This document shows, piece after piece, positions 1 through 7,814 of a DNA stretch of 64,000 bases (position 1 is the first letter of the stretch; every line of letters starts with the position of its first letter). The translations under genes were made by a program, and so were the position numbers. The notes under the pieces were generated by a model that did no database searches, was not told the DNA's origin, and saw only the letters and a list, made by a program, of their open reading frames with translations. Source of the DNA: Nocardia jejuensis NBRC 103114 (lineage in GTDB: Bacteria > Actinomycetota > Actinomycetes > Mycobacteriales > Mycobacteriaceae). The stretch lies in the NCBI RefSeq assembly GCF_001613145.1, contig NZ_BDBU01000055.1, positions 1-64,000 on the forward strand, read 5' to 3'.

Positions 1-2868
1 GCTGCCGGACGGGGGACCGTCGCCGCCACCCGGGCCGGGTTCGGGCAGCAGGCTGCCCACGCCGTTCGGGGTGAATCCGGTGTTCTCCGCGGCGAGGGCG
101 TCGGCGGCCGAGCCGGTGAACGGCTGCAACAGCGAATCCGCCGTATTCGTCTCCACCAGAACGTCATCCGCCATGGCGCACGGTGCACCGGCCAGCGCCC
201 GCAGATTCGACAGCGCCACCGAATACCCGGGGTACTGGGCATACGCGGCCTGCGCCATCGATCCGACTTCGAACAGCAGCAGCGCGGCGGCGGCGATCGT
301 CAGCGGTCGAACGGTGACGCGACCGCGCCGCCGGTCCCCGGAGGCCGTCTGTCCTCGGCTGGTGACCCGGCCGAGTCGAGCGCGCCACCCTTCGGAACCC
401 GTGGACCGATCGGCCGAGGACGCACTCGCACCGGAAGCCGTTGCGGCAGAGCCGGATGTGTTCGTATCGCGAAAGAACTGCCACAGAGCCACCAGCAGGC
501 ACACTGCTGCCAGGATCAGGAACAGTGAGGCGATCGCGGTGCCGCCGAGCAGGGGTGCGCGATCGGGCCAGCGCACCCCGTATCCGGAGACGTACCACCA
601 GCCGTTCGACCCGGTGAAGGTGACGGCCAGCAGGAACAGCACCGCCGCCGCGAACCCCGTGCGGTAGTACCGAGCGCGAATCACCGTGGCGCTCAACGCG
701 ACCGTCGTCACCGCCGCCAGCGCCGCCGCCAATCCGGCATACACGCCGAAGTGGTGCGTCCACTTGGTCGGCGTGAACATCATCAGCAGCAGCGACATCA
801 CCACGATGCCGAGCACCCGTGTCACCGGTCCCCGTGCGGTGTGCGGAATGCGGCCACCCTTGCGCAGCGCGACCAGTACGCACACGCCCAGGCACAGCAG
901 CATCGCGAGCACCCCGAACCGCCGCGCCAGCGACCCGTCCGGCGTCAACGACATCAGCGATTGCCACCGGCTGAACTCATCGGACCAGGTCTCGTCCGGC
1001 CCCACCAACTGTCGTACCCGCGTCGCCTCCGACACCGACGCGAACGTCTGATCCGCGAACACGACGACCAGCACCAGCGTGCCCGCGGCCAGAATCGGAG
1101 CCACAAGCGCGCTGTAATTCCACATCTTTCGCACATCGACCCGCGAAAACAGTCGCGCCGCAGCAGAACTCGCCTCGGGCGCGGCGGCATCGGCCGCCGT
1201 CGCTTCAGTGCGGACGCGGCGGACCGCGATGAGCAGCACCTGGCGGGAACCGGCGAAAAGCGCTGCCAGGCAGATCAATCCGGAGGGTCCGGCGGCGAGG
1301 GAGAACGCGGCGATCAGGACCGCGATCGCGGCCGGGAGCAGTCTGCGCGTGGCGATGGCGCGCTCGATCGAGCACCAGGTCAGCACCGCGCCCAGCGCGA
1401 TCAGGGGTTCGGGACGCAGGCCGTTGTCGTACGGCAGCCACAGCGCCAGGAAGACCAGGCCGGCGGTCCATCGCGCGGCGGTGCTCGCGCGCACCCGGGA
1501 ACCCGAGCGCGGCAGCACCTCCCGGCTGATCACCAGCCAGCACAGCACGCCGGCCAGCAGAGCGGGCAGTCGCATCACGAGACCCGCGCTGCTGATGCGC
1601 GTCAATTGCGCGAGCAACTCGTACGGCCATCCGAACGGCGCTTCCGCGACCTGGAACCAGCGGTAGTAGTTGGCGGTGTATCCGGCCTCCCTGGAGGCAC
1701 GCGCCATGGTCAGGATGTACCCGTCGTCGGAGGTGTTGGCCCCGATCACGTGCCACAGTCCCAGCGTGCCGAGCACCACCGCGTCGGCGCCGGTGAACCG
1801 CCACCATCGGGCGGGCAGGAACCGCCGTGCCCGGCGGCCGTCGCGGGTATCGAGCAGGTGCAGGCAGATCAGTGAGATCAGCGTGCAGAGCACCGCGCCC
1901 ACGATCGCGGCCAGTTTCAGCCCGCTCGGGCTGGAGGAGAATCGGGAGTCGATCTCGGCGTGCAGTGTCGCGTCCCGGAGCCGAGTCCGGTCCAGGTCGG
2001 TGTAGACGCCGACGAGCTGTGGTCGCACATCCTTCGCGATCGTGCCCCGGAACCCGCCGGTCCCGTCCTTGCGCGACACCCCGGTGACCTCGGCGGTGGT
2101 GGCCGACGCGTTCGAGTGCAGATAGAGCGCACCGCAGTCGGGGATCGGGGCGACACCCGGAGCCGAGCCGGAGCCGAGCGCCGAATTCGCACCGGGCTGG
2201 TCTCCGCTACCGGGCGGAGTACTGCCCGGCGGCGGAGTGGATCCCGGTGGCGGAATCGCGCCGGGTGGCGGAATCGCGCCAGGGGGAGGGGTGCTGCCGG
2301 GCGGCGGCGTACTACCCGGCGGCGGTGTGGACCCTGGCGGCGGAGTGCTGCCCGGTGGCGGTGTCGAACCGGGCGGGGGAGTGCTCCCGGGTGGCGGACC
2401 TGCGCCGGGCGGCGGTCCGCCCGCACCGGCCGGCGGCGAATCTCCGCTCCCGCCGGGCGCGATCGGCGCGGATGCTGTTCCCTCCCCGACGATTTCGGCG
2501 ATCGACGCGGTCAGCAACGGAATATCGCGCACCGTCACGGCCAGCGTGCGCCCCACCTCGGCGCGGTCCTCGATGGTGACCACGAGCCCCTTCGCCGCGG
2601 CCCCCCGCGACTGCACCGGAACCGTCGAGAGCACCGTTCCGCTCGTCAGATCCCGCAGCGCCGTGCACGGCACCTTCACATCCAGCTGTAGCGGCACATA
2701 GTCCACCAGCGGCGCGGTCACCTGGACGCTCTGCCCCTGCGGCCAATCCAGAGCGGTGCGATCCTGCCGCACCGGTAGCAGCGGCGTCAGCACCGCCAGC
2801 AGCACACCGAGTATGCCCGCGACGACACACACCGATCGAACCCGTACAACTCCCCCGAAACCACGCAC
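1..2868 (-). CDS. Arabinosyltransferase, EmbA/B/C family (3' end beyond window)
   Basis: Integral membrane arabinofuranosyltransferase that builds arabinan of arabinogalactan or lipoarabinomannan from decaprenylphosphoryl-arabinose. The frame opens at a GTG (2868) just downstream of an in-frame TGA and stays open to base 1, giving 956 codons; family members are about 1,050-1,100 residues, so the C-terminal carbohydrate-binding part continues outside. Visible are an N-terminal membrane helix (about residues 6-28), a periplasmic domain containing LDWPQGQSVQVTAP, a long Pro-Gly hexapeptide insert (residues 152-217), a helix near 290, the EmbB-like stretch SREAGYTANYYRWF, and MRLPALLAG with Met432 aligned to the EmbB Met306 linked to ethambutol resistance in mycobacteria. 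Near the window edge APCAMADDVLVE matches the family well. It could be EmbA, EmbB or EmbC; the Met alignment favours a B/C-like member, but the symbol is left open. Confidence 0.92.
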   Translation of the reverse strand, partial: MRGFGGVVRVRSVCVVAGILGVLLAVLTPLLPVRQDRTALDWPQGQSVQVTAPLVDYVPLQLDVKVPCTALRDLTSGTVLSTVPVQSRGAAAKGLVVTIEDRAEVGRTLAVTVRDIPLLTASIAEIVGEGTASAPIAPGGSGDSPPAGAGGPPPGAGPPPGSTPPPGSTPPPGSTPPPGSTPPPGSTPPPGSTPPPGAIPPPGAIPPPGSTPPPGSTPPGSGDQPGANSALGSGSAPGVAPIPDCGALYLHSNASATTAEVTGVSRKDGTGGFRGTIAKDVRPQLVGVYTDLDRTRLRDATLHAEIDSRFSSSPSGLKLAAIVGAVLCTLISLICLHLLDTRDGRRARRFLPARWWRFTGADAVVLGTLGLWHVIGANTSDDGYILTMARASREAGYTANYYRWFQVAEAPFGWPYELLAQLTRISSAGLVMRLPALLAGVLCWLVISREVLPRSGSRVRASTAARWTAGLVFLALWLPYDNGLRPEPLIALGAVLTWCSIERAIATRRLLPAAIAVLIAAFSLAAGPSGLICLAALFAGSRQVLLIAVRRVRTEATAADAAAPEASSAAARLFSRVDVRKMWNYSALVAPILAAGTLVLVVVFADQTFASVSEATRVRQLVGPDETWSDEFSRWQSLMSLTPDGSLARRFGVLAMLLCLGVCVLVALRKGGRIPHTARGPVTRVLGIVVMSLLLMMFTPTKWTHHFGVYAGLAAALAAVTTVALSATVIRARYYRTGFAAAVLFLLAVTFTGSNGWWYVSGYGVRWPDRAPLLGGTAIASLFLILAAVCLLVALWQFFRDTNTSGSAATASGASASSADRSTGSEGWRARLGRVTSRGQTASGDRRRGRVTVRPLTIAAAALLLFEVGSMAQAAYAQYPGYSVALSNLRALAGAPCAMADDVLVETNTADSLLQPFTGSAADALAAENTGFTPNGVGSLLPEPGPGGGDGPPSGS
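2218..2415 (-). repeat. Eleven 18-bp tandem units encoding PPPGST hexapeptides inside the emb gene
   Basis: Eleven consecutive 18-bp units encode PPPGAG, six PPPGST, two PPPGAI and two PPPGST on the minus strand (residues 152-217). Synonymous codons differ between most units, so the peptide rather than the DNA has been conserved. It lies in the extracytoplasmic N-terminal domain just after the first membrane helix. Confidence 0.95.
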
Positions 2869-3006
2869 GAACGTCGATGCTAGCCACAGACCGGGGGAAA
2901 GCCCCTGTCACTTTCTCGGTATCGTCCGGCCTCGGCCCGATGGTCGCCGAATCATCGCAGGTCACCGGGATTGTCGAGGCGTCGCCCCGCCTGTCCGGGA
3001 CATGCG

Positions 3007-3050
3007 TCGGGGCCGGCGGGCGGACTCACGTCCGACCACGCCGGCCCCGA
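3007..3050 (-). terminator. Probable terminator of the small secreted-protein gene
   Basis: Perfect 11-bp inverted repeat TCGGGGCCGGC / GCCGGCCCCGA with a 22-nt loop, 52 bp beyond the stop of the minus-strand gene at 3102. It has no U-tract, as is common in actinobacteria. The function is inferred from position. Confidence 0.5.
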
Positions 3051-3101
3051 TGGCAGGCACCGCGTCCCCGAAATCGGAACGCTCAGCGCCGCACTCGCGT
3101 G

Positions 3102-3437
3102 CTAGCGCTGGGTCTCGGCGGCGCCGAGTGCGCGGCAGCCACCGGCGCCGTCGGCCTCGCCGACGACCGGCGGGATTCCGGCGATGGTGCAGTACGCGCC
3201 GTTGGGCATCGGGGTGACCTTGAGGTCGATGCCGCTGGTGCAGTTCACGAAGGCCGGGTAGCCCTGGATGGCGAACTGGACCTTCTGGTACTGGTAGTCG
3301 GGACCGTTCGTCTGGCACGCCCACACGGCCTGCGAATCGAAGTCGGCGGGGACTCCAGCGCTGGCAGAAGTGGTGCCCACGGCGGTCAGTGCCGCAGCGG
3401 CGAAGCCCACGAGCGCCGCGGTCCGGAGGTTGATCAT
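3102..3437 (-). CDS. Small secreted four-cysteine protein, function unknown
   Basis: 111 residues. The ATG at 3437 was chosen because AAGGAGA lies 8 nt upstream and a clean signal peptide follows (positive start, Ala-rich hydrophobic core, cleavage near TSASAG). A longer in-frame start would bury this signal. The mature part has about 80 residues with four cysteines (WACQTN, VNCTSG, AYCTIA, GGCRAL), suggesting two disulfides in an exported protein. I do not recognise the family; small secreted proteins of this size are common in Nocardia and Mycobacterium. It is monocistronic, with an inverted repeat downstream at 3007-3050. Confidence 0.75.
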   Translation of the reverse strand: MINLRTAALVGFAAAALTAVGTTSASAGVPADFDSQAVWACQTNGPDYQYQKVQFAIQGYPAFVNCTSGIDLKVTPMPNGAYCTIAGIPPVVGEADGAGGCRALGAAETQR

Positions 3438-3550
3438 GGTGAATCTCCTTGATGTTCGGTTGGTTTCATTCAGATTCCCGACCTTCCGGATACCGTACGG
3501 GCCGATTGCCCTCTCAGCCAACAACTCCAGCTATCCCCGGGAATATCCCA

Positions 3551-3570
3551 GCGAGTTGTAGCGAACTCGC
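3551..3570 (-). terminator. Candidate hairpin downstream of the SDR gene
   Basis: GCGAGTT-GTAGCG-AACTCGC, a perfect 7-bp stem with a 6-nt loop, 73 bp past the SDR stop in its direction of transcription. A regulatory role for the neighbouring secreted-protein promoter is also possible. Confidence 0.4.
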
Positions 3571-3642
3571 CCCCGCGTGCGATAGGAATTGCGCCCGCGA
3601 ATTCCCAGGCGGCCGAAGACTTTGCAATACATTCGTTTCACA

Positions 3643-4443
3643 TCAGGCGCGCTGCGGAGGGAGAACACGAGTGAACGGCTGTACGCCGGCCAGTTTGCCG
3701 CCGTCGATCGGCAGTGTCGCGCCGGTGATGAATCCGGCCTCGGCCGAGCACAGCCACACGATCGCATCGGCGACCTCGTCCACCGCACCCACTCTGCCCT
3801 GCGGAATCGCCTGGGTGGCCGCATGCTGACCCCGCTCGCCCGCGCGCCGCAGGTTGTCGGTCAGGATGGGGCCCGGCGCGACGATGTTCACGCGGATCCC
3901 CTGTCCGGCGTAGTCGAGCGCCGCGACCCGGCTCAATCCGATGACCGCGTGTTTGGCGGTGGCATATCCGGTCAGACCCCCGACACCCTGCAAGCCCGCG
4001 GAGGACGAGACATTCACGATCGCCCCGCCCGCTCCGGACAGCATTGCGGGAATCTGGTATTTCATGCCGAGAAAGACGCCGAGCGTATTCACCTCGAACG
4101 CACTGGTGAAGTCCTCGACCGTGACCTCGGTCAGCGGGGTGGGCGGATGGCCGCCGCCGGTGGCATTGTTGACGGCCGCATCGAGCCTGCCGAATTCGCC
4201 GACCGTCGCCGCCACACAGTGCCGCACCGATTCCGGATCGGTGACATCGAGATGGATGGGCAGCGCTCGCCCGCCCGTCGCCTTGATCTGTTCGGCCACC
4301 TCGGCCAGCTGCCGATCGTCGCGGGCGCCCAGCGCGACGTCCGCGCCCGCCGCCGCGAACGCCAGGGCCGTCGCCGCGCCGATGCCCCGGCTGGCTCCCA
4401 TCACCAGCGCGACCTTGCCTGTGAACGAGTGATTGTTCGTCAT
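3643..4443 (-). CDS. SDR-family NAD(P)-dependent oxidoreductase
   Basis: 266 residues, the classical short-chain dehydrogenase length. It has the cofactor motif GASRGIG at residues 16-22, VNNATG in place of the usual NNAG (residues 91-96), the catalytic serines at 146-148, and Y160-ATA-K164. The C-terminal LPIDGG is also typical. Arg19 and the following residues suggest NADP(H), but this is an inference. The substrate cannot be read from sequence. It stands alone, divergent from the methyltransferase at 4677, with 233 bp between in which no clear operator was seen. Confidence 0.9.
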   Translation of the reverse strand: MTNNHSFTGKVALVMGASRGIGAATALAFAAAGADVALGARDDRQLAEVAEQIKATGGRALPIHLDVTDPESVRHCVAATVGEFGRLDAAVNNATGGGHPPTPLTEVTVEDFTSAFEVNTLGVFLGMKYQIPAMLSGAGGAIVNVSSSAGLQGVGGLTGYATAKHAVIGLSRVAALDYAGQGIRVNIVAPGPILTDNLRRAGERGQHAATQAIPQGRVGAVDEVADAIVWLCSAEAGFITGATLPIDGGKLAGVQPFTRVLPPQRA

Positions 4444-4676
4444 CGAATCGCTCCCGATATCCGTGGCGCGACGGTCGTCGAGCCTGCGGATTTCATGCTG
4501 TCAGCGGGCCGCCTCGGGCGGCATCGGCCTGGAAACGCAGCGGGGACTACGTAATTCGACGTACGCACCTCGCGCACCCGACAACCGCGCGTGAACCGCG
4601 CCTGCGTTCGAATCCGCGCCACTCACCGCGGTTTGGGGGTTGACCTCGAGTGGGGTTGAGGGCGCAGGGTGGAGGG

Positions 4677-5345
4677 ATGACTCGTGCAGCTGAATTTTGG
4701 GATTCCGCGTATGACAACGACACCGCGCCGTGGGTTATCGGTGAGCCGCAGCCCGCGATCGTCGGGCTCGAGCAGGCGGGGTGGATTCGGGGAAGGGTGC
4801 TCGATCCGGGAGCCGGGGCGGGCGAGCACACGATTGCGCTGACCCGGCTGGGGTACGACGTGCGCGGGGTGGATCTGTCGCCCAGTGCGGTGGAGCACGC
4901 GCGGCGCAACGCGGTGGAGCAGGGCGTCGCCGGGGCCCGATTCGATGTGGTGGACGCGCTGCGGCTGAGCGAAGCAGCGGTGCTTGCCGAAAAAGACGGT
5001 GGGACTGTCGAATTCGACACCATCGTGGACAGTGCGCTGTTCCATGTCTTCGGGGATGCGCCCGAGGCCCGAGCGGAGTACGTGCGCAGTCTGGCGGCGG
5101 TGTGCGCACCGGGCGGGCGCGTGCACGTGCTGGCGCTCTCGGATCGAGAGGCCGGGTTCGGCCCGCGGATCAGTGACAGCGTGATTCGCGAATCCTTCGG
5201 GGAGGGATGGGAATTGGAGGATCTGCAACCGGCGCGGTATCGAGGTCGGGTCACGCCGGGTGTCGCGGAAGCGGCGGCTGCCATGGAACAGCACGATGGG
5301 CGGGTCGATGTGGTGGCCTGGCTGGCGCGTATTCGCCGGATCTGA
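4677..5345 (+). CDS. Class I SAM-dependent methyltransferase
   Basis: 222 residues. The ATG at 4677 follows GGTGGAGGG directly; an upstream in-frame ATG at 4650 has no ribosome site. Motif I is LDPGAGAGEHT followed by the acidic end of strand 2 (RGVDLSP), so the Rossmann SAM-binding fold is complete. The opening RAAEFWDSAYDND with PWVIGEPQP resembles thiopurine/halide-type and UbiE-like small-molecule methyltransferases. The substrate is unknown. It converges on the IclR gene, with 24 bp between the stops. Confidence 0.85.
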   Translation: MTRAAEFWDSAYDNDTAPWVIGEPQPAIVGLEQAGWIRGRVLDPGAGAGEHTIALTRLGYDVRGVDLSPSAVEHARRNAVEQGVAGARFDVVDALRLSEAAVLAEKDGGTVEFDTIVDSALFHVFGDAPEARAEYVRSLAAVCAPGGRVHVLALSDREAGFGPRISDSVIRESFGEGWELEDLQPARYRGRVTPGVAEAAAAMEQHDGRVDVVAWLARIRRI

Positions 5346-5369
5346 GAACGGGCTCTCCCCGGCGGGCGA

Positions 5370-6167
5370 TCAGTCGTGCTCGGGCGCGGGTGGGCGGCCG
5401 CCGATGGTGATGGTGAGGGTGGATGCGGTGGTTCGGATCCGGGCGGCGAGGTCCGGCCAGGTGCTGCCGCATTCGGTGGACTCGTCGGGGCAGTGGTGAC
5501 GGATGGTGAGGCCGACGGCCGCGATGGGCCGGCCGCCGTGGTCGAAGACGGCGGCGGCGACGGTGGCGAAACCCGCGGTGACGTAGCCGTCCTCGACCGC
5601 CCAGCCCCGCTCGGCCTCGGTGCGCAGGACGCGGCGTAGATCGCGCAGGTCGCGTGGGCCACGGTCGGTGCGCATGGGAAAGGCGGACCGGCCGGGGAAC
5701 AGGGCGCGAACGTGGGGCGCGGCCAGCTGGGCGAGCATGGCGCGACCGGTCGCGGTCAGGTGGGCGGGCAGGCGCACGCCGACATCGGTGACCAGGGTCT
5801 GCGGGCGCGGCGGGCGCTGCTCGATCAGATAGAGCGATTCGCCGCCGTGCAGGATTCCCAGGTGCCCGGTACCGCCCGTGAGGTCGACCAGCGTGCGCAG
5901 CAGGGGAGCGGCCACCCGCTCGAGCGGATCGTGCCGCAGATACGCCGACCCCAGTTCGAAGGCCGCGATGCCGAGCCCGTAGCGGCGTTCGGCGGGCAGA
6001 TACGTCACGTATCCGGCGGTTCGCAATTCGTTGAGCAGCTGATACGTGGAAGAGCGTGGCAGTCCCAGTTCCCGGGCGATGATCGCGGCCGGAATCGGGT
6101 GCGGACGCTGGGCCAGCAGGCCCAGCACCCGCAGTCCGCGTCTCAGCGCCGGGATGTCACCGCTCAT
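5370..6167 (-). CDS. IclR-family regulator of the adjacent hut operon
   Basis: 265 residues. The N-terminal winged helix-turn-helix (about residues 5-65, IARELGLPRSSTYQLLNEL) is followed by an IclR effector domain (about 80-250: HLGILHGGESLYLIEQ, HLTATGRAML, GWAVEDGYVTAGFATVAA). The ATG at 6167 begins MSGDIPALRRG as in typical IclR proteins; the frame is open much further upstream, but only as antisense to hutH. It is divergent from hutH with a 99-bp intergenic region carrying a palindrome, so it is inferred to control histidine degradation. Streptomyces uses a comparable local arrangement. Confidence 0.88.
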   Translation of the reverse strand: MSGDIPALRRGLRVLGLLAQRPHPIPAAIIARELGLPRSSTYQLLNELRTAGYVTYLPAERRYGLGIAAFELGSAYLRHDPLERVAAPLLRTLVDLTGGTGHLGILHGGESLYLIEQRPPRPQTLVTDVGVRLPAHLTATGRAMLAQLAAPHVRALFPGRSAFPMRTDRGPRDLRDLRRVLRTEAERGWAVEDGYVTAGFATVAAAVFDHGGRPIAAVGLTIRHHCPDESTECGSTWPDLAARIRTTASTLTITIGGRPPAPEHD

Positions 6168-6170
6168 ACT

Positions 6171-6186
6171 GTCTGAAATACCAGAC
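6171..6186. promoter_or_regulatory. Candidate operator in the iclR-hutH intergenic region
   Basis: GTCTG-AAATAC-CAGAC, perfect 5-bp arms, starting 4 bp from the iclR start codon and about 80 bp from hutH. It is placed to autoregulate iclR and affect hutH. The regulatory role is inferred from position and symmetry. Confidence 0.45.
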
Positions 6187-6266
6187 GAAACCCGGTCGCG
6201 GGTGCTCGCTCCGGACGCCGCGAGGCGCTGGAATGGGGCCATGACGCGAATCGGGACCGTGCGGGG

Positions 6267-7814
6267 ATGACGGGAATCGGGACTCGGCCGGTGCTGGTGG
6301 GTGCGGGCGGGCTGACGGCCTCGGAGGTGGTGGCGGTCGCCCGCTACGGCGCGATGGTGGAACTGTCCGAGGACGGCCTGGCGCGACTCGAACAGGTGCG
6401 TCGCCACATCGACGAGTTGGCGCACAGCTCGCGACCCGTCTACGGGGTGTCCACCGGATTCGGCGCGCTCGCCCTGCGGCACATCGCCCCGGAGCGGCGG
6501 ACCGACCTGCAGCGCTCGCTGATCCGCTCGCACGCGGCCGGCGCGGGCGCCCCGGTCGAGCCCGAGGTGGTGCGCGCCATGATGCTGCTGCGCCTGCGCA
6601 CCCTGATGACCGGTCACACCGGTGTTCGCCCGGGCACCGCCGTGGCGCTGGCCCGCCTGCTCGACAGCGGCCTCATTCCCGTTGTGCCGGAATACGGTTC
6701 GCTCGGCTGCTCCGGCGATCTGGCTCCCCTCGCGGCCGTCGCGCTCGCCCTCATGGGCGAGGGCTCGGTACTCGGCCCGCGCGGTCCACGCCCGATGGCA
6801 CAGGTGATGGCCGAGCACGGCCTGACCCCGCTGACACTGGCCGAGAAGGAGGGCCTTGCCCTCACCAACGGCACCGACGGCATGCTGGGCATGCTGCTGC
6901 TGGCCATCCACGATCTGCACAGGCTGTTCGACATCGCCGATCTGACCGCCGCCATGAGCGTGGAAGCACAGCTGGGCACCGACCGGGTCTTCGCCGCCGA
7001 CCTGCAGGAGCTGCGCCCACATCCCGGACAGGCGATCTCCGCCAAGGGAATTCGCGCCGCGCTGGCCGGATCCGAGATCGTCGCCAGCCACCGAGGCGAC
7101 GACTGCACCCGCGTCCAGGACGCCTATTCGCTGCGCTGCGCGCCGCAGGTCCACGGTGCCGCGCGCGACACCCTGGCCTACGCCTCCACTGTCGCCGACC
7201 GCGAATTGTGCTCGGCCATAGACAATCCCGTCGTGCTGTCCGATGGACGGGTGGAGTCCAACGGCAACTTCCACGGCGCGCCCGTCGGCTATGTCCTGGA
7301 CTTCCTGGCCATCGCGATCGCCGATGTCGCGAGCATCGCCGAGCGTCGCACCGACCGCATGCTCGACGTGCATCGCTCGCACGGCCTGCCCGCTTTCCTG
7401 GCGGCGGATCCCGGTGTCGATTCCGGATACATGATCGCCCAGTACACCCAGGCCGGAGTGGTGTCGGAGCTCAAACGCTGTGCCGTACCGGCGTCGGTGG
7501 ACTCCATCCCCTCCAGTGCCATGCAGGAGGACCATGTGTCCATGGGCTGGGCCGCCGCACGCAAACTGCGCCGAGCCGTCGACGGGCTGACCACCGTGCT
7601 GGGAATCGAATTGCTCACCGCGACGAGAGCGCTGGACTTTCGTGCGCCCTTGCGGCCCGCCCCCGTGACCGGCGCGGTCCGTGACCTGGTTCGCACGCGG
7701 GTACCCGGGCCGGGGCCGGACCGTCACCTGGCCCCCGACATCGCCGCGGTCACCGACCTGGTGCGCTCGGGCGCGGTGAACCAACTTCTGGAGCAGGGGG
7801 TTTCACGATCATGA
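6267..7814 (+). CDS. hutH: Histidine ammonia-lyase
   Basis: 515 residues, full family length. It converts L-histidine to trans-urocanate and ammonia. The catalytic Tyr59 lies in PVYGVSTGFG. The cofactor-forming tripeptide is Cys148-Ser149-Gly150 (GSLGCSGDLAPLA) rather than the usual Ala-Ser-Gly; cysteine is tolerated here by the family signature, so an MIO group is still expected. Further conserved stretches are VESNGNFHG and ALRCAPQVHG-like LRCAPQVHGAARD. It is the first gene of a coupled operon; its TGA overlaps the hutU ATG in ATGA at 7811. Confidence 0.97.
   Translation: MTGIGTRPVLVGAGGLTASEVVAVARYGAMVELSEDGLARLEQVRRHIDELAHSSRPVYGVSTGFGALALRHIAPERRTDLQRSLIRSHAAGAGAPVEPEVVRAMMLLRLRTLMTGHTGVRPGTAVALARLLDSGLIPVVPEYGSLGCSGDLAPLAAVALALMGEGSVLGPRGPRPMAQVMAEHGLTPLTLAEKEGLALTNGTDGMLGMLLLAIHDLHRLFDIADLTAAMSVEAQLGTDRVFAADLQELRPHPGQAISAKGIRAALAGSEIVASHRGDDCTRVQDAYSLRCAPQVHGAARDTLAYASTVADRELCSAIDNPVVLSDGRVESNGNFHGAPVGYVLDFLAIAIADVASIAERRTDRMLDVHRSHGLPAFLAADPGVDSGYMIAQYTQAGVVSELKRCAVPASVDSIPSSAMQEDHVSMGWAAARKLRRAVDGLTTVLGIELLTATRALDFRAPLRPAPVTGAVRDLVRTRVPGPGPDRHLAPDIAAVTDLVRSGAVNQLLEQGVSRS

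Noticed and set aside
4605..4620. GTTCGAATCC, identical to a tRNA T-loop consensus
   Set aside because: No pairing T-stem, anticodon arm or acceptor stem can be built around it.
6168..7784. Long open frame continuing the IclR gene upstream across hutH on the opposite strand
   Set aside because: It is antisense to an unmistakable histidase, has biased GC-driven codons and no family features; the IclR start is at 6167.
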